A stretch of 64,000 bases of DNA from Bordetella genomosp. 11 (GCF_002261215.1 NZ_NEVS01000001.1:1240001-1304000), one strand, 5' to 3'; shown: positions 18,852 to 29,561, counted from the stretch's first letter. A program made the numbers and translations. Notes: a model not told the origin generated them from the sequence alone.

Positions 18852-20654
18852 TCAGTCCATGGCGCCCAGATAGGCTTCCATGACCGCGGGATGGCGCTGG
18901 ATATCCGCGGGCGTGCCCTCGGCGATTTTCTGTCCGAAGTCCATCACGATGACCCGATCGGCCAGCGACATGACGAAATCCATGTCGTGTTCCACCAGCA
19001 AAATGGCCATCCCGCCCGCGCGCAGCTTGGCCAGCAGGGCCGCCAGCTCGCGCTTTTCGTGGTGCCGCAGGCCGGCGGCCGGCTCGTCCAGCAGCAGCAG
19101 GCAGGGGTCCGCCGCCAGCGCGCGCGCCACTTCCAGAATGCGCTGGCGGCCCAGCGGCAGGGCGCCGGCTTCATCGTGCATGTGCGCGCCCAGCCCCACG
19201 CGTTCGAGCTGCCTGGCCGCTTCGGCCAGCAGCCGCGCTTCTTCGCGCCGATCGGCGCGCCAGGACGATGCCCAGATGCCGTGCGTCCCGCGCAGGTGCG
19301 CCCCCAATGCCACGTTGTCCAGCGCGCTCATGCGCGGCAGCAGCCGCACGTGCTGGAAGGTGCGGCTCATGCCCTGCGCGGCGATATGGCGCGCGTTGCG
19401 TCCCGCGATAGGCTCGCCCTGGAACAGTATGGATCCGGACGTCGGCGTATCGATGCCCGACAGCAGGTTGAACAGGGTGCTCTTGCCCGCGCCGTTCGGC
19501 CCGATCACGGCAAGGATCTGCCCGGCTTCCACCGCGAGCCCGATGCCATCGTTGGCCACCAGCCCGCCGAAGCGCCGGGTCAGGCCGGCGGCCTCCAGCA
19601 CCACGTCGCCACGCGGCGGCAGCGGCCGGCGCGGCAGCGGCTCGGCGGACATATTGATGCGCCGCGGTTCGCGGGCCACAGGTACCCGCCGGGCGATGGC
19701 CGGCCACAGGCCGCCGCGCGCGCGATGCAGCACCAGCACCATGCCGAAGCCGAATACGATGATTTCGAAATTGCCGTTCTGCCCGAGCAGGCGCGGCAGC
19801 CAGTCCTCCAGCCACTGCCTGGCCAGCGCGAAGACGCCCGCGCCGGCCAGGGCGCCCCATACGTGCGCCGCGCCGCCGACCACCGTCATGAAGAGATACT
19901 CGATGCCCATTTGCAGGCCGAAGGGCGTCGGGTTGACGAAGCGCTGCATATGCGCGTACAGCCACCCGGATGCGCAGGCCTGCAGCGCCGCGATGATGAA
20001 AACGGCGGCGCGCGTGCGCGTCGTATCCACGCCCATGGCTTCGGCCATCACGCGGCCGCCGCGCAGCGCGCGGATGGCGCGGCCCTGGCGCGAATCCATC
20101 AGGTTAAGGGTGGTCCAGACGGCAAGCATCAGGAACAGCCAGATCATGTAGTACATGCCGCGGTCGCCCAGGACCAGCCCGGCGATGCGCAAGGGGGGGA
20201 TGCCGCCGATGCCGCTGAATCCGCCCAGTCCCGGTATGGCGGCGAAGGCGAGATACAGGCTCAGGCCCCAGGCGATCGTGCCCAATGGCAGGAAATGGCC
20301 CGACAGGCGCAGTGTGATCGCGCCCAGCAGGCAGGCCAGCACGAAGGCCAGCGCGAGCCCGGCGGCCAGCGCCAGCCAGGGCGAGGCGCCCAACCACGCC
20401 AGCCATGCGGGCAGCGATGCCGCGCGCGTGGCCAGCAGCGCGGCGGTATAGGCGCCGACGCCGACGAAAGCGGCCTGGCCGAAGCTGGTCAGCCCGGCAA
20501 TGCCCGTCAGCAGCACCAGGCCCAGCACCACCAGCGCGTGCAGGCCGATGGTCTCGAGCAGGCTGACGTAGAAGGGCGGCAGCAGCCAGGGCGCGACGGC
20601 CAGTATCGCCAGGAATGCGGCCACCAGCCGCCGGGGCGTCAGGGCATCGCGCAT
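18852..20654 (-). CDS. livM: Fused branched-chain-amino-acid-type ABC transporter permease and ATPase (LivM-LivG)
   Basis: A 600-aa fusion. The first ~330 residues are a LivM-type permease with multiple membrane helices (FGQAAFVGVGAYTAALLA motif, RAIRALRGGRVMAEAMGVD loop). From about 345 on it is a LivG-type ATPase with Walker [21 protein letters not shown], a degenerate signature ALPLGRQRILEVARALA and Walker B CLLLLDEPAAGL. The ATGID-type C-terminus is shortened. It should move branched-chain amino acids or related carboxylates inward with the upstream LivH-like permease and binding protein. No separate LivF ATPase gene is present in the cluster. Confidence 0.9.
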   Translation of the reverse strand: MRDALTPRRLVAAFLAILAVAPWLLPPFYVSLLETIGLHALVVLGLVLLTGIAGLTSFGQAAFVGVGAYTAALLATRAASLPAWLAWLGASPWLALAAGLALAFVLACLLGAITLRLSGHFLPLGTIAWGLSLYLAFAAIPGLGGFSGIGGIPPLRIAGLVLGDRGMYYMIWLFLMLAVWTTLNLMDSRQGRAIRALRGGRVMAEAMGVDTTRTRAAVFIIAALQACASGWLYAHMQRFVNPTPFGLQMGIEYLFMTVVGGAAHVWGALAGAGVFALARQWLEDWLPRLLGQNGNFEIIVFGFGMVLVLHRARGGLWPAIARRVPVAREPRRINMSAEPLPRRPLPPRGDVVLEAAGLTRRFGGLVANDGIGLAVEAGQILAVIGPNGAGKSTLFNLLSGIDTPTSGSILFQGEPIAGRNARHIAAQGMSRTFQHVRLLPRMSALDNVALGAHLRGTHGIWASSWRADRREEARLLAEAARQLERVGLGAHMHDEAGALPLGRQRILEVARALAADPCLLLLDEPAAGLRHHEKRELAALLAKLRAGGMAILLVEHDMDFVMSLADRVIVMDFGQKIAEGTPADIQRHPAVMEAYLGAMD

Positions 20655-20673
20655 CGCGGCTTTCCCAGGGCGG

Positions 20674-21711
20674 TCATTCCGTTTCGTCCTCGATGGTGCC
20701 GTGGCGCAGCGAACGCCACAGCAGGAACGGGATGATCAGCGTAAAGACGATGATTTCCTTGTAGGCGCTGGCCCAGAATGCCGAGAAGGACTCGACCAGT
20801 CCCACCGCCAGCGCGCCGATGACGGCCAGCGGATAGCTGGTCAGGCCGCCCACGATGGCGGCGACGAAGCCCTTCAGGCTGATCAGGAATCCGGAGTCGT
20901 AGTACAGGGTCGCGGCGGGGCCGACCAGGATGCCCGAGCAGGCGCCCAGCGTTGCGGCCAGCAGAAAGACCGCGCGTCCCGCGAACTCCGGCGAGATACC
21001 GACCAGGCGCGCGCCCGCGCGATTATCGGCGGCGGCCCGCAAGGCGCGGCCGGGCAGTGTGCGGCCGAAGAAGCGGTACAGGGCCAGCATCCACAGCAGC
21101 GATACCGCCACGACCCATAGCGTCTGGCTGGCGACGCTCGCCGGTCCCAGCGCATAGCGCGCGTCGCTGAACGGCGCCGCGCGGGCGCCCTCCGGCCCGA
21201 ACGCCAGCAGGCCCAGGCCGACCAAAGCCAGGTGTACCGCGATCGAGACGATCAACAGGATCAGCGTCGACGCATCCGCGATGGGCTGGTAGAAAAGCCG
21301 ATAGAGCTGCGGCCCCATGGGCGCGACGATGGCCAGCGTCAGCACGGCCTGCAGCCAGACCGGCAGCGACGCCAGCGGCAGCAGCCACAGCGCGCCGGCC
21401 AACAGGAAGGGATAGGCCGTCCGGCCGGCCAGGCGGACCGGACGGATCGTCGCGCTGCCCCGCGCGCCGGCCCGCGCGTCGGCGATGGTCTCGGCCACGG
21501 CGAAGGCGCACAGCAGCCAGACCAGCGCGGGCATGCGGCCGTTCTGCATCGATGCCATGCACAGCGCGCCGTAGACCACGAACTCGCCCTGCGGGATCAA
21601 AAGCACGCGCGTGACGGAAAAGACCAGCAGGATGCACAAGGCCAGCAACGCATAGACCGCGCCGTTGGCCACGCCGTCCTGGCCCAGGATCAGGGCGATC
21701 TGCGCGTTCAT
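20674..21711 (-). CDS. livH: Branched-chain amino acid ABC transporter permease, LivH type
   Basis: A 345-aa inner-membrane permease. The start GQDGVANGAVYALLALCILLVFSVTRVLLIPQGEF resembles the LivH N-terminus, and the C-terminal block SLKGFVAAIVGGLTSYPLAVIGALAVGLVESF is the family's coupling region. It is longer than E. coli LivH (308 aa) because of a central charged loop ([21 protein letters not shown]). It starts 6 nt after the binding-protein gene and ends 19 nt before livMG. Confidence 0.9.
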   Translation of the reverse strand: MNAQIALILGQDGVANGAVYALLALCILLVFSVTRVLLIPQGEFVVYGALCMASMQNGRMPALVWLLCAFAVAETIADARAGARGSATIRPVRLAGRTAYPFLLAGALWLLPLASLPVWLQAVLTLAIVAPMGPQLYRLFYQPIADASTLILLIVSIAVHLALVGLGLLAFGPEGARAAPFSDARYALGPASVASQTLWVVAVSLLWMLALYRFFGRTLPGRALRAAADNRAGARLVGISPEFAGRAVFLLAATLGACSGILVGPAATLYYDSGFLISLKGFVAAIVGGLTSYPLAVIGALAVGLVESFSAFWASAYKEIIVFTLIIPFLLWRSLRHGTIEDETE

Positions 21712-21717
21712 GGGCGG

Positions 21718-22866
21718 CTACTTCAGCAATGTCCAGTTGCCGTTCTTGACCGTGATCAGAACGCGGCCGCGTTCGTCGAATCCGCTATGGTCCTGCTGCG
21801 TCATGGTGTACACGCCCTGCGTGCCGACCAGGTCGCGGGTCTGTTCCAGCGCATCGCGCAGGGCGGAGCGGAAGGCCGGCGTGCCTGGCTTGCCGGCCTG
21901 CTCGGCCACCGGCACCGCGTGCTGCAGCAATAGCCCGGCGTCGTAGACATTGGCGCCGAAGGTGGCGGGCGTCGTGCCGTAGCGCTGCCGATAGGCATCG
22001 ATATAGGCGGTGGCGACCTTCTTGGATGGGTTGTCGTCCGGGATCTCCGGCAGGACCAGCATGAGGCCGGCCGCCAGGATGGTGCCTTCCACCTTCTTGC
22101 CGCCCAGTTTCAGGAAATCGGGCAGGGCGGCGCCGTGCGTCTGGTAGAACTTGCCGTGATAGCCCAGGTCCACCAGCGTGGTTTCAGGCAGCACGCTGGC
22201 GCCGCCCGGCGCGGCCACCAGCACCGCGTCGGGCTTGGCCGCCAGCAGTTTCAGCGCCTGCCCGGTGACGGAGCTGTCCGTGCGCACATAGCGTTCGTTG
22301 GCGACGATCGCGATATGGTGACGCGCGGCCAGATCGGAGAAAACCTTGTACCAGTTCTCGCCGTAGGGGTCGTTCAAACCGATGAATCCCACGGTTCTTA
22401 TCCCCGAGCCGGCCATGTGCTGCACCAGGGCCTTCGCGATGATGTCGTCGTTCTGCGTGGTCTTGAATACCCACCTCTTCTGGGCGTCCATCGGCACCAC
22501 GGCGGCGGCGGAGCCCACCGGCGCCAGCAGCGGCACGCCGGCTTCGGCGACGAAGGGCAGGATGGCCAGGGTATTGGGCGAGCCGGGCGGGCCGATGATC
22601 GCATCGACGTGGTCTTCGTTGATCAGTTTGCGGACGGCCGTGACGGATTGCGACGTATCGCTGGCGTCGTCCAGTACGATGTACTCCACCGTCAGGTCGC
22701 CGATGCGTGTCGGCAGCAACGGCACGGTGTTCTTCTGCGGGATGCCGACCAGCGCCGTGGGGCCGGTCGACGATGTCACGACACCGATTTTCATTTGCGC
22801 GTAGCCTGGCAGGGCAAGGCAGGCGGCCAGCAGCGCCAGGGTGGCGCGCAGGACTTTGGACGGCAT
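21718..22866 (-). CDS. Periplasmic substrate-binding protein of a Liv-type ABC transporter
   Basis: A 382-aa protein with a cleavable signal peptide (KVLRATLALLAACLALPGYA, residues 4-23). The mature part has the type I periplasmic-binding fold of leucine/amide binding proteins: KIGVVTSSTGPTALVG, AIIGPPGSPNTLAILPFVAE, GFIGLNDPYGENWYKVF. It is the first gene of the liv-like operon. The ligand may be a branched-chain amino acid, amide, urea or aromatic acid; sequence alone does not decide. Confidence 0.9.
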   Translation of the reverse strand: MPSKVLRATLALLAACLALPGYAQMKIGVVTSSTGPTALVGIPQKNTVPLLPTRIGDLTVEYIVLDDASDTSQSVTAVRKLINEDHVDAIIGPPGSPNTLAILPFVAEAGVPLLAPVGSAAAVVPMDAQKRWVFKTTQNDDIIAKALVQHMAGSGIRTVGFIGLNDPYGENWYKVFSDLAARHHIAIVANERYVRTDSSVTGQALKLLAAKPDAVLVAAPGGASVLPETTLVDLGYHGKFYQTHGAALPDFLKLGGKKVEGTILAAGLMLVLPEIPDDNPSKKVATAYIDAYRQRYGTTPATFGANVYDAGLLLQHAVPVAEQAGKPGTPAFRSALRDALEQTRDLVGTQGVYTMTQQDHSGFDERGRVLITVKNGNWTLLK

Positions 22867-23055
22867 GGCGGGCTCCAGCGTAGGGACGGGGGAAGACGAT
22901 GCCCGCTATTGAACCATGCCGGCAGCGCGGAGTGGGCCCGCGGCATGGCCAGGCGCCCGTGCGGCGGCGGTATCGGCGCGCATGCCGCGCGGCCCAGGCG
23001 CGGCGCCCGCTATGCGGCGCGGCCGGCGTGGGATGTTTTTCCTGATCGACCGGGT

Positions 23056-23586
23056 CTAGTGGCGCGGGGCGCCGCTGCCGTTGCCGGGCGCGGGCTCGTC
23101 GTCATCGTCTTCGTCGTCCTCATCGTCCTCGTCGTCGTCATCGTCTTCGAGCGCGGCGAGGTCCTCGTCGGACAGCGCAAACGGCAGCACGTCGGCCAGC
23201 GTATCGGACCAGGCGGATTCTTCGCCGTCCTGGTCCAGTTTGACGAAGCGTTCGCCTTCCGCCAGGGTGATCTGGATGGCCCACAGGTACAGGCAGTCGT
23301 AGGCCTGTTCGTCGGTACCCGTCAGGCCGCCGCGGCTGCCCAGCAATCTGGCATCCGGGCCGCCCATTTGCACGCGCACGGGCTCGTGCTCGCCGCTTTC
23401 CAGTGCGTCCTCTTCGAGCGGTATGCCGAAAGTGACCCATTCGAGGCCGTCGGTCGCCGTACCGACTTCCGCCAGGACGGGTTTGCCCAGGTAGGCGCTG
23501 AGCGCGTCCGCCGTCTTGGCCAGCATATCGAGCTCGGCGGCCTGGAAGCGGGAAATGGAATCGGGAGGGGTGGCTGAAGCTGACAT
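23056..23586 (-). CDS. Hypothetical protein with a long Asp/Glu C-terminal tail
   Basis: A 176-aa soluble protein. Residues 1-145 look like a compact domain (RFQAAELDMLAKTADALSAY, EWVTFGIPLEED, AYDCLYLWAIQITLAEGERF). Residues about 146-165 are an almost pure Asp/Glu run (ALEDDDDDEDDEDDEDDDDE), encoded by a GTC/ATC/TTC/CTC-type trinucleotide array on the plus strand. The start at 23586 (MSASATPP) is preferred; the frame remains open upstream to 23760. It is divergent from ettA with 218 bp between them. I do not recognise the family. Confidence 0.75.
   Translation of the reverse strand: MSASATPPDSISRFQAAELDMLAKTADALSAYLGKPVLAEVGTATDGLEWVTFGIPLEEDALESGEHEPVRVQMGGPDARLLGSRGGLTGTDEQAYDCLYLWAIQITLAEGERFVKLDQDGEESAWSDTLADVLPFALSDEDLAALEDDDDDEDDEDDEDDDDEPAPGNGSGAPRH
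23096..23150 (+). repeat. Trinucleotide microsatellite encoding an acidic run
   Basis: Imperfect (GTC/ATC/TTC/CTC)n array read on the plus strand, which on the minus strand is GAC/GAT/GAG/GAA and encodes the Asp/Glu tail of the hypothetical protein. Length change by slippage in steps of 3 would keep the frame and vary the tail length. Confidence 0.8.
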
Positions 23587-23804
23587 AAGCGTTCCTGCTG
23601 CTGCGTGGTCGCGTCTTGCGAAACGCGTGTCCGGAGTTGTAAGAATATCGAAAGACCGGCAAAAGGAGAATCGGCCGGCGTGCCGTCCCTGCTTTTTCTT
23701 TCTTTCCGTTGATTGCAATGCGTCGCTGGCGGCACGCGCCGAAGACCGGCCGGCCGACACGGCCTACAATTCCGTTTCGATCGGACAATTATCAAACACC
23801 CTCC

Positions 23805-25478
<1,674 letters not shown>

Positions 25479-25494
25479 GTGTAGGTGCAGGGCC

Positions 25495-25517
25495 GTGGGC
25501 GGCAGCACGCCGCCCAC
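25495..25517 (+). terminator. Perfect GC hairpin after ettA (possible terminator without U-tract)
   Basis: A 9-bp perfect stem GTGGGCGGC/GCCGCCCAC with loop AGCAC starts 16 nt after the ettA stop. It is followed by CCACCCACAAG rather than a T-run, so it may stabilise the 3' end or assist Rho rather than terminate on its own. Confidence 0.45.
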
Positions 25518-25567
25518 CCACCCACAAGATAAAGGACCAGGGGCATCAAACCCGGCGGGAGACTGCG

Positions 25568-26104
25568 ATGCCGATACACGATGCAGCGGATTGCACGGTC
25601 TTGATCGTGGACATGCAGGCGAGGCTGATGCCCGTGATCCACGATGGCGCGGCCGTGCTTGCCGCCGCCACGCGGCTCGCGGCCGGCGCGGTGCTGCTGG
25701 ATGTGCCCGTGGTGGCGACAGAGCATCACCGCGCCGCGCTGGGCGCGACACTGGACGACGTCGGCCAGCACGCGCGGGCGGTCTTCCGGAAGATGCATTT
25801 TTCCGCGGTGGACGAGCCCGGTTTCGGCAGCTGGCTGCCGAACGCCCGCGGGACGATTTTCGTGGCGGGCTGCGAAGCCCATATCTGCGTGCTCCAGACC
25901 GCGTTGGGCTTGCGCCGCGGTGGCCATCGTGTGCGCATGGTGGCCGACGCCTGCGGTTCCCGGCAGCCGTCCGACCGCGATTTTGCGCTGCAGCGCGCAC
26001 GCGCGCACGGCATCGACGTCATGACCACCGAGATGGCCTTGTTCGAGTGGCTGGGCACGTGCGAGCACCCGCGCTTTCGCGACGTGTTACGTCTGGTCAA
26101 ATAA
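25568..26104 (+). CDS. Isochorismatase-family cysteine hydrolase
   Basis: A 178-aa hydrolase. The D-K-C triad is visible: Asp in VLIVDMQARLMP, Lys in VFRKMHFSAVD, Cys in FVAGCEAHICVLQTALGL (second Cys of the segment). This Rossmann-like family includes nicotinamidases and YcaC-like hydrolases. RKMHFSAVDEPGFG and the short length favour the YcaC-like or ribonuclease-named group over nicotinamidase. It lies 89 nt after ettA; substrate unknown. Confidence 0.87.
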   Translation: MPIHDAADCTVLIVDMQARLMPVIHDGAAVLAAATRLAAGAVLLDVPVVATEHHRAALGATLDDVGQHARAVFRKMHFSAVDEPGFGSWLPNARGTIFVAGCEAHICVLQTALGLRRGGHRVRMVADACGSRQPSDRDFALQRARAHGIDVMTTEMALFEWLGTCEHPRFRDVLRLVK

Positions 26105-26317
26105 GCGGCTGACCCGCAACACGGCCGGGCGCAACCGGCGGCCGACCGAACGTATTGACACAACTGCTGGGCAAGTCTCACACCCCTTGGGCCCGCCATT
26201 TGCAATGCTGGCTATGTCGTCCATGACATTGCGTCATCCATGACGGCATCGCCGAAAGCACCAGACGGCATCCGGCGTTATGGCCAGCCGCGGCGCTTTC
26301 GATGTCCGGAGAAAATC

Positions 26318-26539
26318 ATGACAATCCAACATCTATCCAAACTCTGCGCGATCTCATTGCTGGCGTTGTCAGCGACGGGCTGTTCCACCTGGGACAGCAT
26401 GAATCACCGGCAAAAGGCCACCGTAACGGGCGCCGGTATCGGCGGCGTGGCCGGCGCGGTGATCACCAACGGCGGTGTGCTCGGCACCGTGGGCGGCGCG
26501 GCCATCGGCGGCGTGATCGGCAACCAGGTCGGCAAGTAG
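26318..26539 (+). CDS. Small glycine-zipper lipoprotein (OsmB-like)
   Basis: A 73-aa outer-membrane-type lipoprotein. The signal peptide (KLCAISLLALSATGC) ends in a lipobox with Cys22 as the acylated residue. The mature part has Gly-x3-Gly repeats (GAGIGGVAGAVITNGG, GTVGGAAIGGVIGNQVG), the glycine-zipper pattern of OsmB/SlyB relatives. Such proteins respond to envelope or osmotic stress. GGAG lies 6-7 nt before the ATG. A TTGACA at 26154 is too far upstream to be read confidently as its -35 box. Confidence 0.85.
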   Translation: MTIQHLSKLCAISLLALSATGCSTWDSMNHRQKATVTGAGIGGVAGAVITNGGVLGTVGGAAIGGVIGNQVGK

Positions 26540-26611
26540 GCTGGCAAGCGGGCGCGGTCCGGGCCGCGCCCCGTCGCCTGACCGGTATCGTACCCGGCGA
26601 CGTTCCCCACA

Positions 26612-26663
26612 ATTGAAAACGCGCCGCGGAGAGCTGGCCTGAGGGCAAGCCACCCGCGGCGCG
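26612..26663 (-). terminator. Rho-independent terminator of minCDE
   Basis: On the minus strand a perfect 10-bp stem, CGCGCCGCGG/CCGCGGCGCG (26654-26663 with 26620-26629), encloses a 24-nt loop with an inner TGGC/GCCA pairing. It is followed by TTTTCAATTG. It lies about 40 nt after the minE stop. Confidence 0.8.
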
Positions 26664-26701
26664 CGGCATTTCGGCGCGGGCGAACCCGCGCGCAGGCCGC
26701 C

Positions 26702-26956
26702 TCAGGCCTGAGGCATTTCGATCTTCACTTCGAGGATCTCCAGGGTGTCCTGGCGTTCCACATGGACCTTGATGTCGTCCGGATCGATTTTCACGTACTT
26801 GGAGATGACGGCGATCAATTCTTGCTGCAACTGCGGCAGGTAATCGGGCGAGCCGTCACGTCCCGAGCGTTCATGAGCCAGGATGATCTGCAGGCGTTCC
26901 TTGGCGACGCTGGCCGATGACTTTTTCTGGCCGAGCAGGAAGGACAGAAGGGACAT
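26702..26956 (-). CDS. minE: Cell division topological specificity factor MinE
   Basis: An 84-aa protein of normal length. The N-terminal membrane/MinD-binding part ([30 protein letters not shown]) is followed by the topological specificity domain ([20 protein letters not shown]). It displaces MinD from the membrane, driving the pole-to-pole oscillation that keeps the division septum at midcell. It starts 3 nt after minD and is followed by a terminator. Confidence 0.97.
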   Translation of the reverse strand: MSLLSFLLGQKKSSASVAKERLQIILAHERSGRDGSPDYLPQLQQELIAVISKYVKIDPDDIKVHVERQDTLEILEVKIEMPQA

Positions 26957-26959
26957 CGA

Positions 26960-27775
26960 TTACTTGCCTCCGAATATGCGTTTCAGAAAACCGGGCTTCG
27001 CATAGTCGGTGAAACGCAGCGAACGCTCCTCGCCCAGATAGCGGGCGACCACATCCTTGTACGCTTCCGCGACGTCGGTATCCTTCAGGTGGATCGCCGG
27101 CAGGCCCTGGTTCGAGGCTTGCAGGACGGACTCGGATTCGGGAATGACGCCGATCAGCTTGATGCGCAGGATGTCTTCGATATCCGACAGCGAGAGCATC
27201 TCGCCTTCCGACACGCGCTTGGGGTTGTACCGCGTCAGCAGCAGGAACTCCTTGACGGGTTCGTCGCCTTCCACGGCGCGCTTGGACTTGGCGGCCAGGA
27301 TCCCCAGGATGCGGTCCGAGTCGCGCACGGACGAGACTTCGGGGTTGGTGACGACCAGCGCATCGTCGGCGTAGTAGGCGGCCAGCAGCGCGCCGGTTTC
27401 GATGCCGGCGGGCGAATCGCAGACGATGTAGTCGAAACCCATCTCTTTCAGATCGTCGATGACCTTGCCCACGCCTTCCTGCGTCAGCGCGTCCTTGTCG
27501 CGCGTTTGCGAGGCCGGCAGCACGAACAGGTTCTCCAGCTGCTTGTCCTTGATCAGCGCCTGCTTCAGCGATGCTTCACCCTGGATGACGTTGACGAAGT
27601 CGTACACCACCCGACGTTCGCATCCCATGATCAGATCCAGATTGCGCAGGCCCACGTCGAAATCGATCACCGCGGTCTTGTGCCCGCGCATCGCGAGGCC
27701 GGAAGAAAAACTGGCGCTGGTAGTCGTCTTGCCCACCCCGCCCTTGCCGGAAGTGACCACAACAGTACGCGTCAT
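26960..27775 (-). CDS. minD: Septum site-determining ATPase MinD
   Basis: A 271-aa deviant-Walker ATPase: VVTSGKGGVGKTTTSASF at the N-terminus, DFDVGLRNLDLIMGCERRVVYDF, and DSPAGIETGALLAAYYAD. The C-terminal membrane-targeting helix (GFLKRIFGG) is present. ATP-bound MinD dimers recruit MinC. The start is at MTRTVVVTSGKG; an upstream extension of the frame (to 27859) has no family similarity. Gap to minC is 122 nt, wider than usual for this operon. Confidence 0.97.
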   Translation of the reverse strand: MTRTVVVTSGKGGVGKTTTSASFSSGLAMRGHKTAVIDFDVGLRNLDLIMGCERRVVYDFVNVIQGEASLKQALIKDKQLENLFVLPASQTRDKDALTQEGVGKVIDDLKEMGFDYIVCDSPAGIETGALLAAYYADDALVVTNPEVSSVRDSDRILGILAAKSKRAVEGDEPVKEFLLLTRYNPKRVSEGEMLSLSDIEDILRIKLIGVIPESESVLQASNQGLPAIHLKDTDVAEAYKDVVARYLGEERSLRFTDYAKPGFLKRIFGGK

Positions 27776-27897
27776 GTCGATAGAACCCTTATGTCCTGAG
27801 CAGATAAATCGCAGTATCGTAAAGCAAAACTGCGGGTTTAGCGTTTCTTCAACGCCCACGGCAACTGTTGGTCACCAAGTCCCCCGTGAGGGCTCCG

Positions 27898-28983
27898 TCA
27901 CGCTTTCAGCGCTTCGATACGTAAAGTGTCGCCATCCAGGCGGACCAGCGCGGGTTGGCCGTGCAGATTGGCATCCAGCTTGTCCTCGACCACCCGATAC
28001 ACCCCGGCGACGGCCAAAAGCTCCGCGTCCAGGTGCGTGGTGAAAATCCGCGCCGATGTATCGCCGCGCGCACCCGCCATCGCCTTGCCGCGCAACGGGC
28101 CGTAGACATGGACATTGCCGTCGGCGATCACTTCAGCGCCGGGGCTGACCATGCCGATGACCACCAGGTCCGTGTGGCGCGCGTAGACGCGCTGGCCGGA
28201 ACGCAGCGGGCGGCTGATGACCAGTGCCGATGACGACTGCGGATCGGCTGGGGTGGGGCTGGGTGACGACGTGGTTTCGCGCGCGGCGCGGGTAGGCAGC
28301 GGTTCGCGCGTGCGCGTGCCGGCCGCCGCTTGCGGGCCTGGCTTCGCTTGCGCGGTGGCCTGCCCGTCCTGGCCCGCGGGGGCGACATCGCCCTTGCGGC
28401 CGGGTTTCCCGTGGGAAACGGTGGACGCGCCTGGGCTTCCCGTCGCGGGCTGGGTGCCATTCGCCTCAGCCTTGGCGCCGGCCGTGCCGGACTCGGCGGT
28501 TCCGGGCTGGCTGGCGTCCCCGGTCACGCCTTGATGGGCGCCGCCGGCATCGTCAGGCGGTGCGGTGGCGCCGCTGTCGCCTTGCGGGGCCGGCGCGGCG
28601 GTCAGGGCGGCGGCGGGTTGGGTAGGCAGGGGCGGAGGCGTATTGCCGGCGTCCGTTGGCGCGACCCGCGCCGGGGGCGTCGAGAGCTCGACGGGCGCGA
28701 GCCCCGCATCCTTGGCGGCTTGCAGATTGTCGCCCTCGGCGACCACGCCGATGGGGGGCAGGTTGTGGCCGCGCAGCGCATCCAGCAGCGCCGGCCAGTC
28801 CACCAGGCCTTCGACCCGGCTTGCGTCTATGACGACGGGTTCGTTTTCGAAGAAGCTGCCGGCGTCGGCCATGCGCTTGTCCAGGGCGGCGGCCAGCCGC
28901 CCGATATCGGCGCTATGCAGTACGACGCGCACGGCATAGAGCGTGGCGCTTTTGAAGTCCAGGGCAAGGGGATCAGAGCTCAT
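27898..28983 (-). CDS. minC: Septum site-determining protein MinC with an unusually long linker
   Basis: A 361-aa MinC, against 231 aa in E. coli. Residues 1-100 are the FtsZ-antagonising N domain ([31 protein letters not shown]). Residues about 253-361 are the beta-helical dimerisation and MinD-binding domain ([20 protein letters not shown], then [19 protein letters not shown]). Between them lie about 150 residues rich in Pro, Ala, Gly, Thr and Ser that appear disordered. The first gene of minCDE; start chosen at [11 protein letters not shown]. Confidence 0.95.
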   Translation of the reverse strand: MSSDPLALDFKSATLYAVRVVLHSADIGRLAAALDKRMADAGSFFENEPVVIDASRVEGLVDWPALLDALRGHNLPPIGVVAEGDNLQAAKDAGLAPVELSTPPARVAPTDAGNTPPPLPTQPAAALTAAPAPQGDSGATAPPDDAGGAHQGVTGDASQPGTAESGTAGAKAEANGTQPATGSPGASTVSHGKPGRKGDVAPAGQDGQATAQAKPGPQAAAGTRTREPLPTRAARETTSSPSPTPADPQSSSALVISRPLRSGQRVYARHTDLVVIGMVSPGAEVIADGNVHVYGPLRGKAMAGARGDTSARIFTTHLDAELLAVAGVYRVVEDKLDANLHGQPALVRLDGDTLRIEALKA

Positions 28984-29165
28984 CTTGGCAGCGGAAAGAC
29001 CGGGGAGACCCCCGGTTAACGGAACGTCGGGCATGATAACCGAGCGGGCCCCCGCGGGGATGGGGGCCATGGACATCGCCGCGCACCCGGTGTCGCGCTC
29101 GCCACGGGCACATGCCTTGCGCGATGCCGTTCCCGTGCCGTACCGGCCCGACAAGGAGAACGTCC

Positions 29166-29561
29166 ATGACGAACCGCCACGCACCCCGGCGTCCTGCCGG
29201 CCTTAGCGGACAGGAAGAGGAAGCGCTGCGCACCCTGGAAAAAGGCTATGACCCCGACGGCGGCGCGCTGCCGGATCCGGAACTGCCGGTTCACGACCAT
29301 CGTGACCGCAAGCCGGGCGACGGCGCGGTGGATGCCCCGGACGATGAGGCCGGCAAGTCGAGGCAAACAGGTGTCGCGCGTCCGGCCGGGGCTGCCGGCG
29401 GACGCCGCGAGGAATCGGCATCGCGCGGCGCGCTGGGCGATGCCGAGAAAAAAGGGCTGTTGCCTTCCGGCTCGGTGGCGGCGCCGCCGATGGACCGGCC
29501 CGAGGACACCTCCGCCGGGCCAGCCAACCTGGACCCGGACACCGCGCGGCGCCGGCCGTAA
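29166..29561 (+). CDS. Hypothetical hydrophilic, probably disordered protein (131 aa)
   Basis: Starts at an ATG preceded by AAGGAG with 6-7 nt spacing, a strong ribosome binding site that supports real translation. The protein is rich in Asp, Glu, Gly, Pro and Arg, with [19 protein letters not shown] and a C-terminal [19 protein letters not shown]. There is no membrane segment, no Cys, and no recognised domain. It is divergent from minC (182-bp gap) and converges with glnS. Function unknown. Confidence 0.65.
   Translation: MTNRHAPRRPAGLSGQEEEALRTLEKGYDPDGGALPDPELPVHDHRDRKPGDGAVDAPDDEAGKSRQTGVARPAGAAGGRREESASRGALGDAEKKGLLPSGSVAAPPMDRPEDTSAGPANLDPDTARRRP

Noticed and set aside
23661..23711. 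Possible 10-aa leader peptide (GTG at 23680) before ettA
   Set aside because: Shine-Dalgarno spacing is long (about 11 nt), the peptide has no feature of interest and no attenuator-like hairpin follows.
26154..26182. TTGACA resembling a -35 box upstream of the small lipoprotein
   Set aside because: No acceptable -10 box lies at 16-18 bp spacing, and the gene starts about 160 nt further on.
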